From Sutcliffiella horikoshii (lineage in GTDB: Bacteria > Bacillota > Bacilli > Bacillales > Bacillaceae_I): a stretch of 64,000 nucleotides of DNA. The notes under the pieces are model-generated. The model was not told the DNA's origin. It was given only the letters and a program-made list of their open reading frames with translations, and did no database searches. Where the stretch lies: positions 538,001-602,000 of the forward strand of contig NZ_CP082918.1 of NCBI RefSeq assembly GCF_019931755.1. The letters are read 5' to 3'. The translations under genes were made by a program, and so were the position numbers. Below are positions 32,328-41,326 of the stretch, piece by piece (within the stretch, counting starts at the first letter, position 1; each line of letters begins with the position of its first letter).

Positions 32328-35300
32328 ATGTTAGGGAAAATGCTAGACAATAAAAAATCAGGCATTGTAGGAGATGCATTAAAACCATATTTTAAAAAAG
32401 ATGCCAAGGTTGCGATCATGTCATCCTACTTTACGATATATGCGTTCGAGGCTTTAAAGAAGGAATTAATGAAAGTGGATGAGGTGCGATTTTTATTTAT
32501 CGATCCTACCTTTACTTCAGAAAAACATACACAAGGGACGACAGACATTGATAAGTCAGGTCGAGAGAAAAGGTTATCTGGATCAGAACTCGAAATTAAG
32601 ATGCGGAATGAACTTACACAGGCGAAAATCGCTAAAGAATGTGCTGACTGGATAAATTCAAAAGTGAAGCTGAAGTCTTTGACGTCACCATTAACACAGA
32701 ATCGCCTGTTCCATATTGAAAATAAAGATGGTTCATCAGTGGCTATTCAAGGTAGCTCCGATTTTACCAGCAGCGGATTAGGCTATACATATTCGCCAAG
32801 TCTTCATATGAATTCACTAATGGACGAACCTCTATTAACAAAACAATATATCCAGTGGTTCAATGATGTGTGGAAGAATGATGCTATTGTTGAAGAGGTA
32901 CAAGAGGAAGTGTTGGAAAGAATCGCAGCAATTTATGAAAATCACTCTCCAGAATTTCTTTACTACGTCACTCTTTATAATATTTTCAGTGACTACCTGG
33001 AAGAATTCGATGAAGATGCGATTGTAAAATCAAAAACAGGCTTTAAAGACACCACGATATGGAATAAGCTTTATAAATTCCAAAAAGATGGTGTACTCGG
33101 AGCTATTGATAAATTGGAAAAGCATAACGGTTGTATCCTTGCAGATAGTGTAGGTTTAGGGAAAACATTCGAAGCCCTGGCTGTTATTAAGTATTACGAG
33201 TTAAGGAATGACCGAGTACTCGTTTTGTGCCCAAAAAAATTAAGAGAAAACTGGCTGATTTACACTCAAAACGATAAGAGGAATGTCCTCTCTACTGATC
33301 GCTTCAATTATGATGTGTTAAACCATACCGACTTGAGCCGTACAGTCGGTTTGTCAGGAGATATTAATTTGTCTACTGTGAACTGGAGTAACTACGATTT
33401 GATTGTTATTGATGAGTCACATAACTTCAGGAATAACCAGGCTAGAAATGACAGGGAAACTCGTTATTCCAGGTTGATGAATCAAATTATTAAAGCTGGT
33501 GTTAAGACAAAGGTATTAATGCTATCAGCGACCCCTGTAAACAACAAAATGAATGATTTGAAAAATCAAGTAGCCTTTATTACGGAAGGTAAAGATGAAG
33601 CTTTGGAATCAGCAGGTATTGAAAGTATTGAACAAACGTTAAGAAAAGCACAGCTTTCTTTTAATAAATGGCTCAAGTTAGATGAAGAAGAGCGAAAATC
33701 AGATAATCTTCTGGAAATGTTGAATTTTGATTATTTCAAACTGCTCGATGCAGTGACAATTGCTCGTTCAAGAAAACATATCGAGAAATACTATGATATG
33801 TCCGAAATTGGGAAGTTCCCACAACGATTAAAGCCAAGTAATGTATATGCCGATATTGATGAGTACAATGAGTTCCCTGAAATAAAGGAAGTTAATAAGC
33901 TCATTAACAGATTAAATTTAAGTGCGTACTCACCATTGAAGTATGTAATGCCTGAAAAGCAAGAAGAGTATAGTCTTAAATATGATAAGAAAGTAAAAGG
34001 CGGTTCAGTATTTAAACAAATTGACCGTGAACGCAGTCTAGTTCACTTAATGAGGGTTAACTTACTAAAAAGGATGGAAAGCTCTATTCATTCATTTGGT
34101 ATGACAGTAGCTTCTCTATTGAGGAAAATCGATGATCTGTTACTGAAGCTTGATAATATTCAGCAATACTCCAATGCCGATATTAATATTAATGAAATCG
34201 ATATTGATGATGATGATGTGGAAAACATGCTAATAGGATCGAAAGTAAAAGTACTCCTTCAAGATATCGACCGCATTAAGTGGAAACAAGATTTACATGA
34301 TGATAAGGAGAAACTTGAGCACCTACTTATTGAATCAGCAAAAGTTCAAGCTCCACGTGATGCCAAATTGAATAAGATTAAATCCATGATTGACTATAAG
34401 CTCGTTCATCCCATCAATGGCGAAAATAAGAAAATCATTATTTTTACAGCTTTTGCCGACACAGCAAGTTATTTATATGGCGAGTTATCACAATGGGTAT
34501 CGAAACAACATGGGATAAACACTGCCCTTGTAACAGGTTCTGGAGGCAATCAAACCACACTCAAAGGAGTCCAGAAAGATTTAAACTCAATCTTAACCCA
34601 CTTTTCACCCGTATCCAAAGAGAGAAGTAAAATAGATTCCACAATTCGGGATGAGATCGACATATTGATTGCTACCGACTGCATTTCGGAAGGTCAGAAC
34701 CTGCAAGACTGTGATTACCTTATTAATTACGACATTCACTGGAACCCAGTCCGAATCATCCAACGGTTTGGTCGAATCGATCGTTTAGGCTCTAAGAATG
34801 ATGTTATCCAATTGGTGAACTTCTGGCCGAACATGGATCTTGATGAATACATTAATTTAGAAGCACGTGTCAGTGGCAGAATGGTACTCCTTGATATTTC
34901 AGCAACGGGTGAAGAGAACGTAATAGAATACGATGAAAAGAAGCAAATGAACGATTTGGAATATCGTAAAAAGCAACTAAAGCAGCTACAAGAAGAGGTT
35001 GTTGATTTGGAAGATATTTCTGGAGGAATCTCCATCACAGATTTGACCCTGAACGACTTTAAAATGGATTTGCTTGATTACATGGATACCAATAAGAAGA
35101 AAGTTGAGACAGCTCCTCTAGGATTACATGCAGTTACATCGCTTCAGTTGGCTCCGTCTTCTGATACCGAACCAGGGGTAATATTCTGCATCAAACAACG
35201 CAATGCAGCAGCACCAGTAAAAGAAACAAGCGCACTTTATCCTTATTATCTGGTGTATATGAATATGGATGGAGAGGTTCGACTAGGACATTTAAAGACA

Positions 35301-35570
35301 AAGCAGATACTGGATCTCTTCCGTAAAGTTGCTAATGGTCAAGGGGACGTGTTCAACGAGTTAATTCATCAGTTCGCTCAAGACACAGAGGATATGAGCG
35401 ACATGTCTACTTACAAGTATCTATTAGACAAGGCGGTCGAATTTGTTCTTGGTATTGTAGAAGAGCAAGGAATGGAATCGTTGTTCAGTCTTGGGAATTC
35501 TAGTCTTTTACAGGACTCTAATACAACTTCGGAAGACTTTGAATTGATATCATTTTTAGTGATAAAGTAG
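32328..35570 (+). CDS. PLD-like/SNF2 helicase fusion
   Basis: A 1080-residue protein. The N-terminal region (about 1-190) is a phospholipase D-like domain with a degenerate catalytic motif (FHIENKDGSS then GSSDFTSSGLG). The SNF2 ATPase follows: Walker A LADSVGLGKTFEAL (about 270), DESH box VIDESHNF (about 362), motif III LSATPVNN (about 400), and C-terminal motifs ATDCISEGQNLQ and IIQRFGRIDRLGS (about 815). Such proteins translocate on double-stranded DNA. It heads an operon with DUF4391, type III Mod and Res. Its domain type recalls DrmD of class 1 DISARM (also a SNF2 helicase), but homology cannot be settled by eye. Confidence 0.9.
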   Translation: MLGKMLDNKKSGIVGDALKPYFKKDAKVAIMSSYFTIYAFEALKKELMKVDEVRFLFIDPTFTSEKHTQGTTDIDKSGREKRLSGSELEIKMRNELTQAKIAKECADWINSKVKLKSLTSPLTQNRLFHIENKDGSSVAIQGSSDFTSSGLGYTYSPSLHMNSLMDEPLLTKQYIQWFNDVWKNDAIVEEVQEEVLERIAAIYENHSPEFLYYVTLYNIFSDYLEEFDEDAIVKSKTGFKDTTIWNKLYKFQKDGVLGAIDKLEKHNGCILADSVGLGKTFEALAVIKYYELRNDRVLVLCPKKLRENWLIYTQNDKRNVLSTDRFNYDVLNHTDLSRTVGLSGDINLSTVNWSNYDLIVIDESHNFRNNQARNDRETRYSRLMNQIIKAGVKTKVLMLSATPVNNKMNDLKNQVAFITEGKDEALESAGIESIEQTLRKAQLSFNKWLKLDEEERKSDNLLEMLNFDYFKLLDAVTIARSRKHIEKYYDMSEIGKFPQRLKPSNVYADIDEYNEFPEIKEVNKLINRLNLSAYSPLKYVMPEKQEEYSLKYDKKVKGGSVFKQIDRERSLVHLMRVNLLKRMESSIHSFGMTVASLLRKIDDLLLKLDNIQQYSNADININEIDIDDDDVENMLIGSKVKVLLQDIDRIKWKQDLHDDKEKLEHLLIESAKVQAPRDAKLNKIKSMIDYKLVHPINGENKKIIIFTAFADTASYLYGELSQWVSKQHGINTALVTGSGGNQTTLKGVQKDLNSILTHFSPVSKERSKIDSTIRDEIDILIATDCISEGQNLQDCDYLINYDIHWNPVRIIQRFGRIDRLGSKNDVIQLVNFWPNMDLDEYINLEARVSGRMVLLDISATGEENVIEYDEKKQMNDLEYRKKQLKQLQEEVVDLEDISGGISITDLTLNDFKMDLLDYMDTNKKKVETAPLGLHAVTSLQLAPSSDTEPGVIFCIKQRNAAAPVKETSALYPYYLVYMNMDGEVRLGHLKTKQILDLFRKVANGQGDVFNELIHQFAQDTEDMSDMSTYKYLLDKAVEFVLGIVEEQGMESLFSLGNSSLLQDSNTTSEDFELISFLVIK

Positions 35571-35578
35571 GTGATGGA

Positions 35579-36343
35579 ATGAGGGAATGGTTGATTAAAC
35601 GTTTGCAAATACCTCAACGTGCTGTGCTAAACCGTAAGATACCAAAGAAAGCATTTTTCACTCAAGCGGACCTTTCCGCATCCGAGAAGGAAATGTTCAC
35701 TTCCCAGATAGAGGGGATTTATCTATTAAGTGTTATGAATCAGCAGAGTACAAATATCCCTATCTATCAAGATGACGAATTTAATTATGCAGAAGTAGTA
35801 TGGATATACGTTGAGCTGCGAACGGACAAAAATATAAACAAGATTATTAGTGCTTTTCATAAGTCTATCCCTAATCCAGTCGTATTAATAGTGGGTTCTT
35901 CAGAAGGTCAGATTCTTTTTAGTACTAGTCACAAAAAGCTTAATAAAAATGACAAGACCAAAGTAGTTGTCGAACAACCAACTATTACTAACTGGATTAA
36001 GCTGAAGGAAGAAGATGCCACATATTCCAAATTACTGAACGCTTTGGTCATTTCAAATTTATCTTTTGAAAACCTACATAGTATTTATGAGGATATCCAT
36101 CAATGGATAAGATGTGAAGAATTGATTCAGTTAGTAGGTACAATGCCTACCAATGCAGACAACCGAAAAGAAGCGATTACCATATTAAATAATTTACAGA
36201 AGTATCGCAAAGAAGTAGAACAATTACATCATAATCAAAAAGGACAACTTGATTTTGGTACGAAAATGGATTTGCACATGAAGATACGGATAAAAGAACA
36301 GGAAATCCATAGTCAATTACAGCAAATAAAGGAGTTGTGTTAA
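35579..36343 (+). CDS. DUF4391 family protein
   Basis: A 254-residue protein resembling DUF4391: MREWLIKRLQIPQRAVLNRKIPKKAF at the start (a basic tail with Lys-Lys), EVVWIYVELRTDKNINKII in the middle, and a C-terminal coiled coil (YRKEVEQLHHNQKGQ, then MKIRIKEQEIHSQLQQIKEL). The family is typically encoded between an SNF2-type helicase and a type III methylase, as here, and probably bridges them. It starts at ATG 35579, 8 nt after the helicase stop. Confidence 0.85.
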   Translation: MREWLIKRLQIPQRAVLNRKIPKKAFFTQADLSASEKEMFTSQIEGIYLLSVMNQQSTNIPIYQDDEFNYAEVVWIYVELRTDKNINKIISAFHKSIPNPVVLIVGSSEGQILFSTSHKKLNKNDKTKVVVEQPTITNWIKLKEEDATYSKLLNALVISNLSFENLHSIYEDIHQWIRCEELIQLVGTMPTNADNRKEAITILNNLQKYRKEVEQLHHNQKGQLDFGTKMDLHMKIRIKEQEIHSQLQQIKELC

Positions 36344-38152
36344 TTGCAGAAGTTAGAAGGAAAAACCTTCAATGTTGTTCAGGATAATATTGAAAAACTA
36401 AAAGAGTTATTTCCAGAAGTATTCACAGAGGAAAAAGTTGATATTGATAAACTGCGTCTTGCTCTTGGTGAAAATGTTGAAAAAGAAAAAGAGCGATATG
36501 AGTTTACATGGAATGGAAAAACTGAAGCAATTAAACTAGCACAAAAACAAACCACAGGAACGCTTCGACCATGTAAAGAAGAAAGTGTAGAGTGGGAAAC
36601 CTCACAGAATCTATATATTGAAGGAGATAACTTAGAGGTTCTACGTATACTTCAAAATTCTTATCGTAATAAAGTAAAAATGATTTATATAGACCCCCCA
36701 TATAATACTGGTAAAGATTTTGTATATAAAGATAGCTTCCAAGATAACTTAAAAAGCTATAAAGAAATGAATTTAGAAAACTATAAAACCAACGCAGAAA
36801 CAAATGGTAGATTTCATACGGAGTGGTTGAACCTTATGTACCCTCGGTTAAAGGTTGCTAGGAGTTTACTTACAGAAGATGGAGTAATATTTATCAGCAT
36901 TGATGAAAATGAACAACATAATCTAAAGAAAATTTGTGATGAGATTTTCGGTGAACACAACTTTATCACGGAGTTTGTATGGAGGAAAAGAACAGGTTCT
37001 AATGATTCAATTAATCTTGTTTCAATTGATCATGAAGTAATTGTTTGTTATGGAAAAAGTAACTCTGTTGTATTTAACGGCGTAGAAAAAGCATTTGAAA
37101 ACTACAAGAACCCTGATAATGATCCTAGAGGTGACTGGATGGCAGATAATTTAACTTGTAATAAAACTGCTTCTGAGCGCCCTAATCTATATTATCCCAT
37201 CACAGACCCAAAAACAGGCATAACATATCAATGTAATCCAAATAGAGTATGGGCTTATGAAAAGAATCGTATGAAGCAAGCAATCAATGAAGGAAAGATT
37301 ATATTCCCGAAAAAAACTGATGGTACACCAATGTATAAGAGGTTCAAGAATGAAGTGAAATCTACACATAAACCCTTCAGTTCAATTATTGAAGCACCAA
37401 TAAACTCTGTTGCCACAAAAGAGCTAAGGGAAATATTGGGTGGACATTTCTTTGATTTTCCTAAGAGTACAGCCTTAATTGAAAAATTAATAGGACAAGC
37501 AACTGATTCAGATAGCCTTGTTCTAGACTTTTTCTCTGGATCTTCTACAACTGCACACGCTGTTCTAAATCAAAATATTGCAGACGGAGGAAAACGGAAA
37601 TTTATAATGGTGCAGTTACCCGAGAAAACTATAGAAGGTACAGGTGCTTTTGAAGCTGGATATAAAAATATCTGTGAGATTGGAAAAGAACGTATACGTA
37701 GGTCTGGGGAAAAAATCAAAGAAGAACAAAAAGAAAAATCCAAAAATCTAGACATCGGATTTAAAGTATTTAAGCTTGACGAAACCAATTTAAAAGTATG
37801 GAATCAAGAGTCAATGAATCTTGAAAAGGATTTATTAGATTTAATAGAGCCAATTAAAGAGGAACGCACTAAAGAAGATGTTGTATACGAAATTCTACTT
37901 AAGTATGGAGTAAATCTAACAGTGCCTATTCAGGAGTTGACTGTTAACGGTAGGACGGTTTTTTCAGTTGGTATGGATTATTTATTTATCTGTTTAGAAA
38001 AAGATCTAACACTAGAGGATATTGAAGAAATTTCCAAAAATAAGCCTTCAAGAGTTGTTTTCTATGATGAAGGATTCAATAACGATACCGTCCGCACAAA
38101 TGCACAACAAATCCTTAAACGTTATGGTGTAGAAGATATTCGGGTGATATAA
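36344..38152 (+). CDS. mod: Type III restriction-modification adenine methyltransferase (Mod)
   Basis: A 602-residue methyltransferase. DPPYNTG (motif IV, about 113-119) comes before the AdoMet-binding LVLDFFSGSSTTAHA (motif I, about 391), the beta-class order of type III Mod proteins making N6-methyladenine. The C-terminal part carries recognition and Res contacts. It starts at TTG 36344, directly after the DUF4391 stop, with aaaggagttg upstream. The central region between the motifs (about 200-370), where type III enzymes have their target recognition domain, appears intact. Confidence 0.93.
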   Translation: MQKLEGKTFNVVQDNIEKLKELFPEVFTEEKVDIDKLRLALGENVEKEKERYEFTWNGKTEAIKLAQKQTTGTLRPCKEESVEWETSQNLYIEGDNLEVLRILQNSYRNKVKMIYIDPPYNTGKDFVYKDSFQDNLKSYKEMNLENYKTNAETNGRFHTEWLNLMYPRLKVARSLLTEDGVIFISIDENEQHNLKKICDEIFGEHNFITEFVWRKRTGSNDSINLVSIDHEVIVCYGKSNSVVFNGVEKAFENYKNPDNDPRGDWMADNLTCNKTASERPNLYYPITDPKTGITYQCNPNRVWAYEKNRMKQAINEGKIIFPKKTDGTPMYKRFKNEVKSTHKPFSSIIEAPINSVATKELREILGGHFFDFPKSTALIEKLIGQATDSDSLVLDFFSGSSTTAHAVLNQNIADGGKRKFIMVQLPEKTIEGTGAFEAGYKNICEIGKERIRRSGEKIKEEQKEKSKNLDIGFKVFKLDETNLKVWNQESMNLEKDLLDLIEPIKEERTKEDVVYEILLKYGVNLTVPIQELTVNGRTVFSVGMDYLFICLEKDLTLEDIEEISKNKPSRVVFYDEGFNNDTVRTNAQQILKRYGVEDIRVI

Positions 38153-38165
38153 AAGGAGTGGTAAC

Positions 38166-41153
38166 ATGAAAATTAAGTTTGATAAACAACAATATCAGCT
38201 TGATGCCATCCAGTCAATCACTGATATCTTTGAAGGCCAAACAGTAAAAGTTTCTAACTTTACCGTCAGTATGGGTGATATTGTTGGGCAAGAAATAACA
38301 GAGTTGGGGATCGGAAACAAGCTGGAGTTATCTGAAGCAGAAGTTATTGAAAATGTTCAAAAAGTACAGAAGAGAAATCATCTAAAAAAAAGTTCTAGCA
38401 TCCAAGATTGGAACTTCACCGTAGAAATGGAAACAGGAACTGGTAAAACCTACGTTTATACGAGAAGTATTTTTGAGTTGAATAAACTATATGGTTTTTC
38501 AAAATTTATTATTGTTGTCCCTAGTGTTGCTATTCGTGAAGGGGTATATAAGTCGTTTCAGATGACTGAAGAGCATTTTGCAAATGAGTATCCTGGACAG
38601 CATTGTCACTACTTTAAATATGATTCTTCCAAACTAGAACAAGTTCGTGAATATGCAACAAGCACCAATATTGAAGTAATGATAATTAATATTGATGCCT
38701 TTAAAAAAAGCTTTGATGATCCAGAAAAAGAGAATAAGGCTAATCTTATCCACCGTGAAAGAGACACAATGAACGGTAAAAAGCCTATTCAATTTATTCA
38801 AGAAACAAACCCTATAGTTATTATTGATGAGCCGCAAAGTGTTGATAACACGGATAAAGCAAAGGAAGCTATTGCTTCATTAAATCCACTTTGTAAATTG
38901 CGGTATTCTGCAACCCATAGGGATACGTACAATCTAATGTACAAGCTAGATCCTGTGGATGCCTATGAGAAGAAGCTTGTTAAGAAAATTGAAGTGCTTT
39001 CCGTCAATTCCGATGACGATTATAACGATCCATATATTAAATTAGTGAGTGTCTCCAATAAAAACGGATATAAGGCAACAGTGGAAATAGATGAAAAAAA
39101 GAAAAATGGTACTGTCACCAGAGTAAAAAAAGAAATAAACCCCAACAATAAGAGCAACTTATATCTATTATCTGGTGAGCGGGAACTCTACCGTGGTTTT
39201 ATTGTAGATGGTATCGACTGTTATCCTGGAAATGAAATGGTTGAATTTGAGAACGGAAAGACACTGAGACTAGGAGAATCCATTGGTGGAATCGATGATG
39301 ACTTACTCAAGAGATATCAAATAAGAGAAGCGATCCGCACTCATTTAGATAAAGAAAAAAGACTTGTTCACCAAGGAATTAAAGTACTTACTCTTTTCTT
39401 TATAGACAGAGTAGAGAACTATCGAGTTTATCCAAAAGGGCAACCTTGGCAAAAAGGAAAATATGCCAAGATTTTTGAAGAAGAGTATACTTCCCTTATT
39501 AAGCAATCTAAATATCGGTCGCTCTTTGAAGAAGACCAGTATATTTCTAATCAAACTGTTGAAGAGGTTCATGACGGATATTTTTCAGAGGACAAGAGCG
39601 GAAACTATAAGGATAGTAAAGTTGCGAAAGATGGCAGCCTACGGTCGAATAAAGATGATGAATCAGCATTTGAACTCATCATGAAAGAAAAAGAAAAGCT
39701 ACTAAGTTTTGAGACGCCGTTGCGATTTATCTTCTCGCACTCTGCCCTTAAAGAAGGGTGGGATAACCCAAACGTCTTCCAAATATGCACTTTAGTAGAA
39801 ACCAAGGATCCTTTCACTAAACGGCAAAAAATTGGTCGTGGATTGCGCTTAGCTGTAAATCAGAATGGACAAAGACAATATGATGAAAATATTAATGTCC
39901 TCACAGTAATAGCAAATGAATCGTACCAACAATTTGCTGAGTCACTTCAAAAGGAAATGGAAGATGAGACAGGTGTTAAGTTTGGATACCTTGAAGAACA
40001 ATCCTTCTCTACAATTACTTTGACAGATGAGTTCACTGGAGAGTCTAAGGAAATAGGCTATGACTATTCTGCCCAAGTGTATTCTTTCCTTGTTAAAGAA
40101 AAATTCCTTGATAAAAAAGGAAAGGTTGAAAACAAGCTGAAGGAAGCAATTGCAGCTGAAACTTTCGATGTACCAGAGGAATTTAAGGAAATAAAGCAGG
40201 GTATTGAAATGGTCATAAGAAATTCCATTAAGAAGCTGCCGATTTTCAATAAGAAAGACGAAGTGGATATTAAGCTGAATAAAGAAGTTCTCCTTAGCGA
40301 CGTGTTTAATCAACTATGGAACCAGATAAAATACAAGACGACTTATTCAGTGGATTTAGACTCCGATACACTTAAGAGCCGTTGTATAGATGCAATACAA
40401 AATCTGAATGCATTTAAGGCTAGGAAAATCAAACGAGAAAATGCCCTGTTGAAAGTGGACAAATCAGGTGTGTCTGGTGAAGGGCAGACAATGCGTGTAT
40501 ATGAAGCGCTGGAAGAGAAACGACGTCTGCCAGACATCCTACGTTATTTACAGGAACAAACCAACCTTAAAAGACGTACACTTGTGGACATCTTAATTGG
40601 CTCTAACCGCTTGAGAGACTTTGAGAAAAATCCACAAGCATTCATGGAAGCTGTGATGAAAATCATTAATAGAGAAAAGAAGAAGTTAATTGTTGATGGC
40701 ATTAAATATGAGTGTATAGGTGACCATGCATTTTATCAACAATCTTTATTCGAGCATCAAGAGCTTGTCGGTTACATGAAGGCTAATGCAGTTGAAGTGT
40801 CCAATGATAAGTCAGTCTATAACTATATCCGTTACGATTCCAATGTGGAGCGAGCATTTGCAGAAAAGCTTAACAATGATGAAGACGTTAAGTTATTTGT
40901 TAAGCTCCCATCATCATTTGTAATAGATACACCGCTGGGCAACTACAACCCTGACTGGGCAGTATTGGTTGAAAAAGAGGGCGTCGAAACCCTATTCTTC
41001 GTAGTTGAAACAAAGGGGAGCACTGACCAGGAGGATCTTCGAATGAAAGAAGATGGGAAGATCACATGTGGTCGGAAGCACTTTGCTGCATTGGAGAACA
41101 ATGTATTATATGAATTAGCAAATAGCTATGATAAGTTCAAAGAAAAAATTTAA
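38166..41153 (+). CDS. res: Type III restriction endonuclease subunit (Res)
   Basis: A 995-residue SF2 helicase-nuclease. Walker A METGTGKTYVYT (about 88-99), DEPQ box IIDEPQSVD (about 219), motif V SALKEGWDNPNVFQI, and motif VI KIGRGLRLAV. The C-terminal nuclease PD...E-x-K is NYNPDWAVL (about 923) followed by FFVVETKGS (about 942). This is the standard layout of Res subunits that cut after collision or sliding on DNA. It lies 13 nt after mod; a terminator follows. Confidence 0.94.
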   Translation: MKIKFDKQQYQLDAIQSITDIFEGQTVKVSNFTVSMGDIVGQEITELGIGNKLELSEAEVIENVQKVQKRNHLKKSSSIQDWNFTVEMETGTGKTYVYTRSIFELNKLYGFSKFIIVVPSVAIREGVYKSFQMTEEHFANEYPGQHCHYFKYDSSKLEQVREYATSTNIEVMIINIDAFKKSFDDPEKENKANLIHRERDTMNGKKPIQFIQETNPIVIIDEPQSVDNTDKAKEAIASLNPLCKLRYSATHRDTYNLMYKLDPVDAYEKKLVKKIEVLSVNSDDDYNDPYIKLVSVSNKNGYKATVEIDEKKKNGTVTRVKKEINPNNKSNLYLLSGERELYRGFIVDGIDCYPGNEMVEFENGKTLRLGESIGGIDDDLLKRYQIREAIRTHLDKEKRLVHQGIKVLTLFFIDRVENYRVYPKGQPWQKGKYAKIFEEEYTSLIKQSKYRSLFEEDQYISNQTVEEVHDGYFSEDKSGNYKDSKVAKDGSLRSNKDDESAFELIMKEKEKLLSFETPLRFIFSHSALKEGWDNPNVFQICTLVETKDPFTKRQKIGRGLRLAVNQNGQRQYDENINVLTVIANESYQQFAESLQKEMEDETGVKFGYLEEQSFSTITLTDEFTGESKEIGYDYSAQVYSFLVKEKFLDKKGKVENKLKEAIAAETFDVPEEFKEIKQGIEMVIRNSIKKLPIFNKKDEVDIKLNKEVLLSDVFNQLWNQIKYKTTYSVDLDSDTLKSRCIDAIQNLNAFKARKIKRENALLKVDKSGVSGEGQTMRVYEALEEKRRLPDILRYLQEQTNLKRRTLVDILIGSNRLRDFEKNPQAFMEAVMKIINREKKKLIVDGIKYECIGDHAFYQQSLFEHQELVGYMKANAVEVSNDKSVYNYIRYDSNVERAFAEKLNNDEDVKLFVKLPSSFVIDTPLGNYNPDWAVLVEKEGVETLFFVVETKGSTDQEDLRMKEDGKITCGRKHFAALENNVLYELANSYDKFKEKI

Positions 41154-41166
41154 TTTTTGTTTGTGT

Positions 41167-41202
41167 AAAAAGGGTGTAGAGAAGATTCTATACCCTTTTT
41201 AT
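41167..41202 (+). terminator. Rho-independent terminator of the type III operon
   Basis: The stem aaaagggtgtagag/ttctatacccttttt, followed by further A/T. It separates the type III operon from drmA. Confidence 0.85.
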
Positions 41203-41326
41203 TATAAGAAAAGTTACTTAATAAAATTTTATTAACACCTTTTCACAAATTATACTATGTTATAATAATAATTGGTACATTTCACCTAAATATGTCTGCA
41301 TATTACAGTGCTGAATGGAGTGATAT
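41203..41326 (+). promoter_or_regulatory. Promoter region of the DISARM genes
   Basis: This AT-rich 124-nt region has a tataat at 41261-41266; no convincing -35 partner was found. Because a terminator lies before it, drmA must have its own promoter here unless read-through occurs. Confidence 0.4.

Noticed and set aside
32328..35570. Assignment of the PLD-SNF2 protein as DrmD
   Set aside because: The domain type is similar, but its tight link is to DUF4391 and type III mod/res, and a terminator separates it from drmA; homology cannot be decided by eye.
39942..40313. Minus-strand frame of 123 codons inside res
   Set aside because: Antisense shadow of an intact, motif-complete gene.
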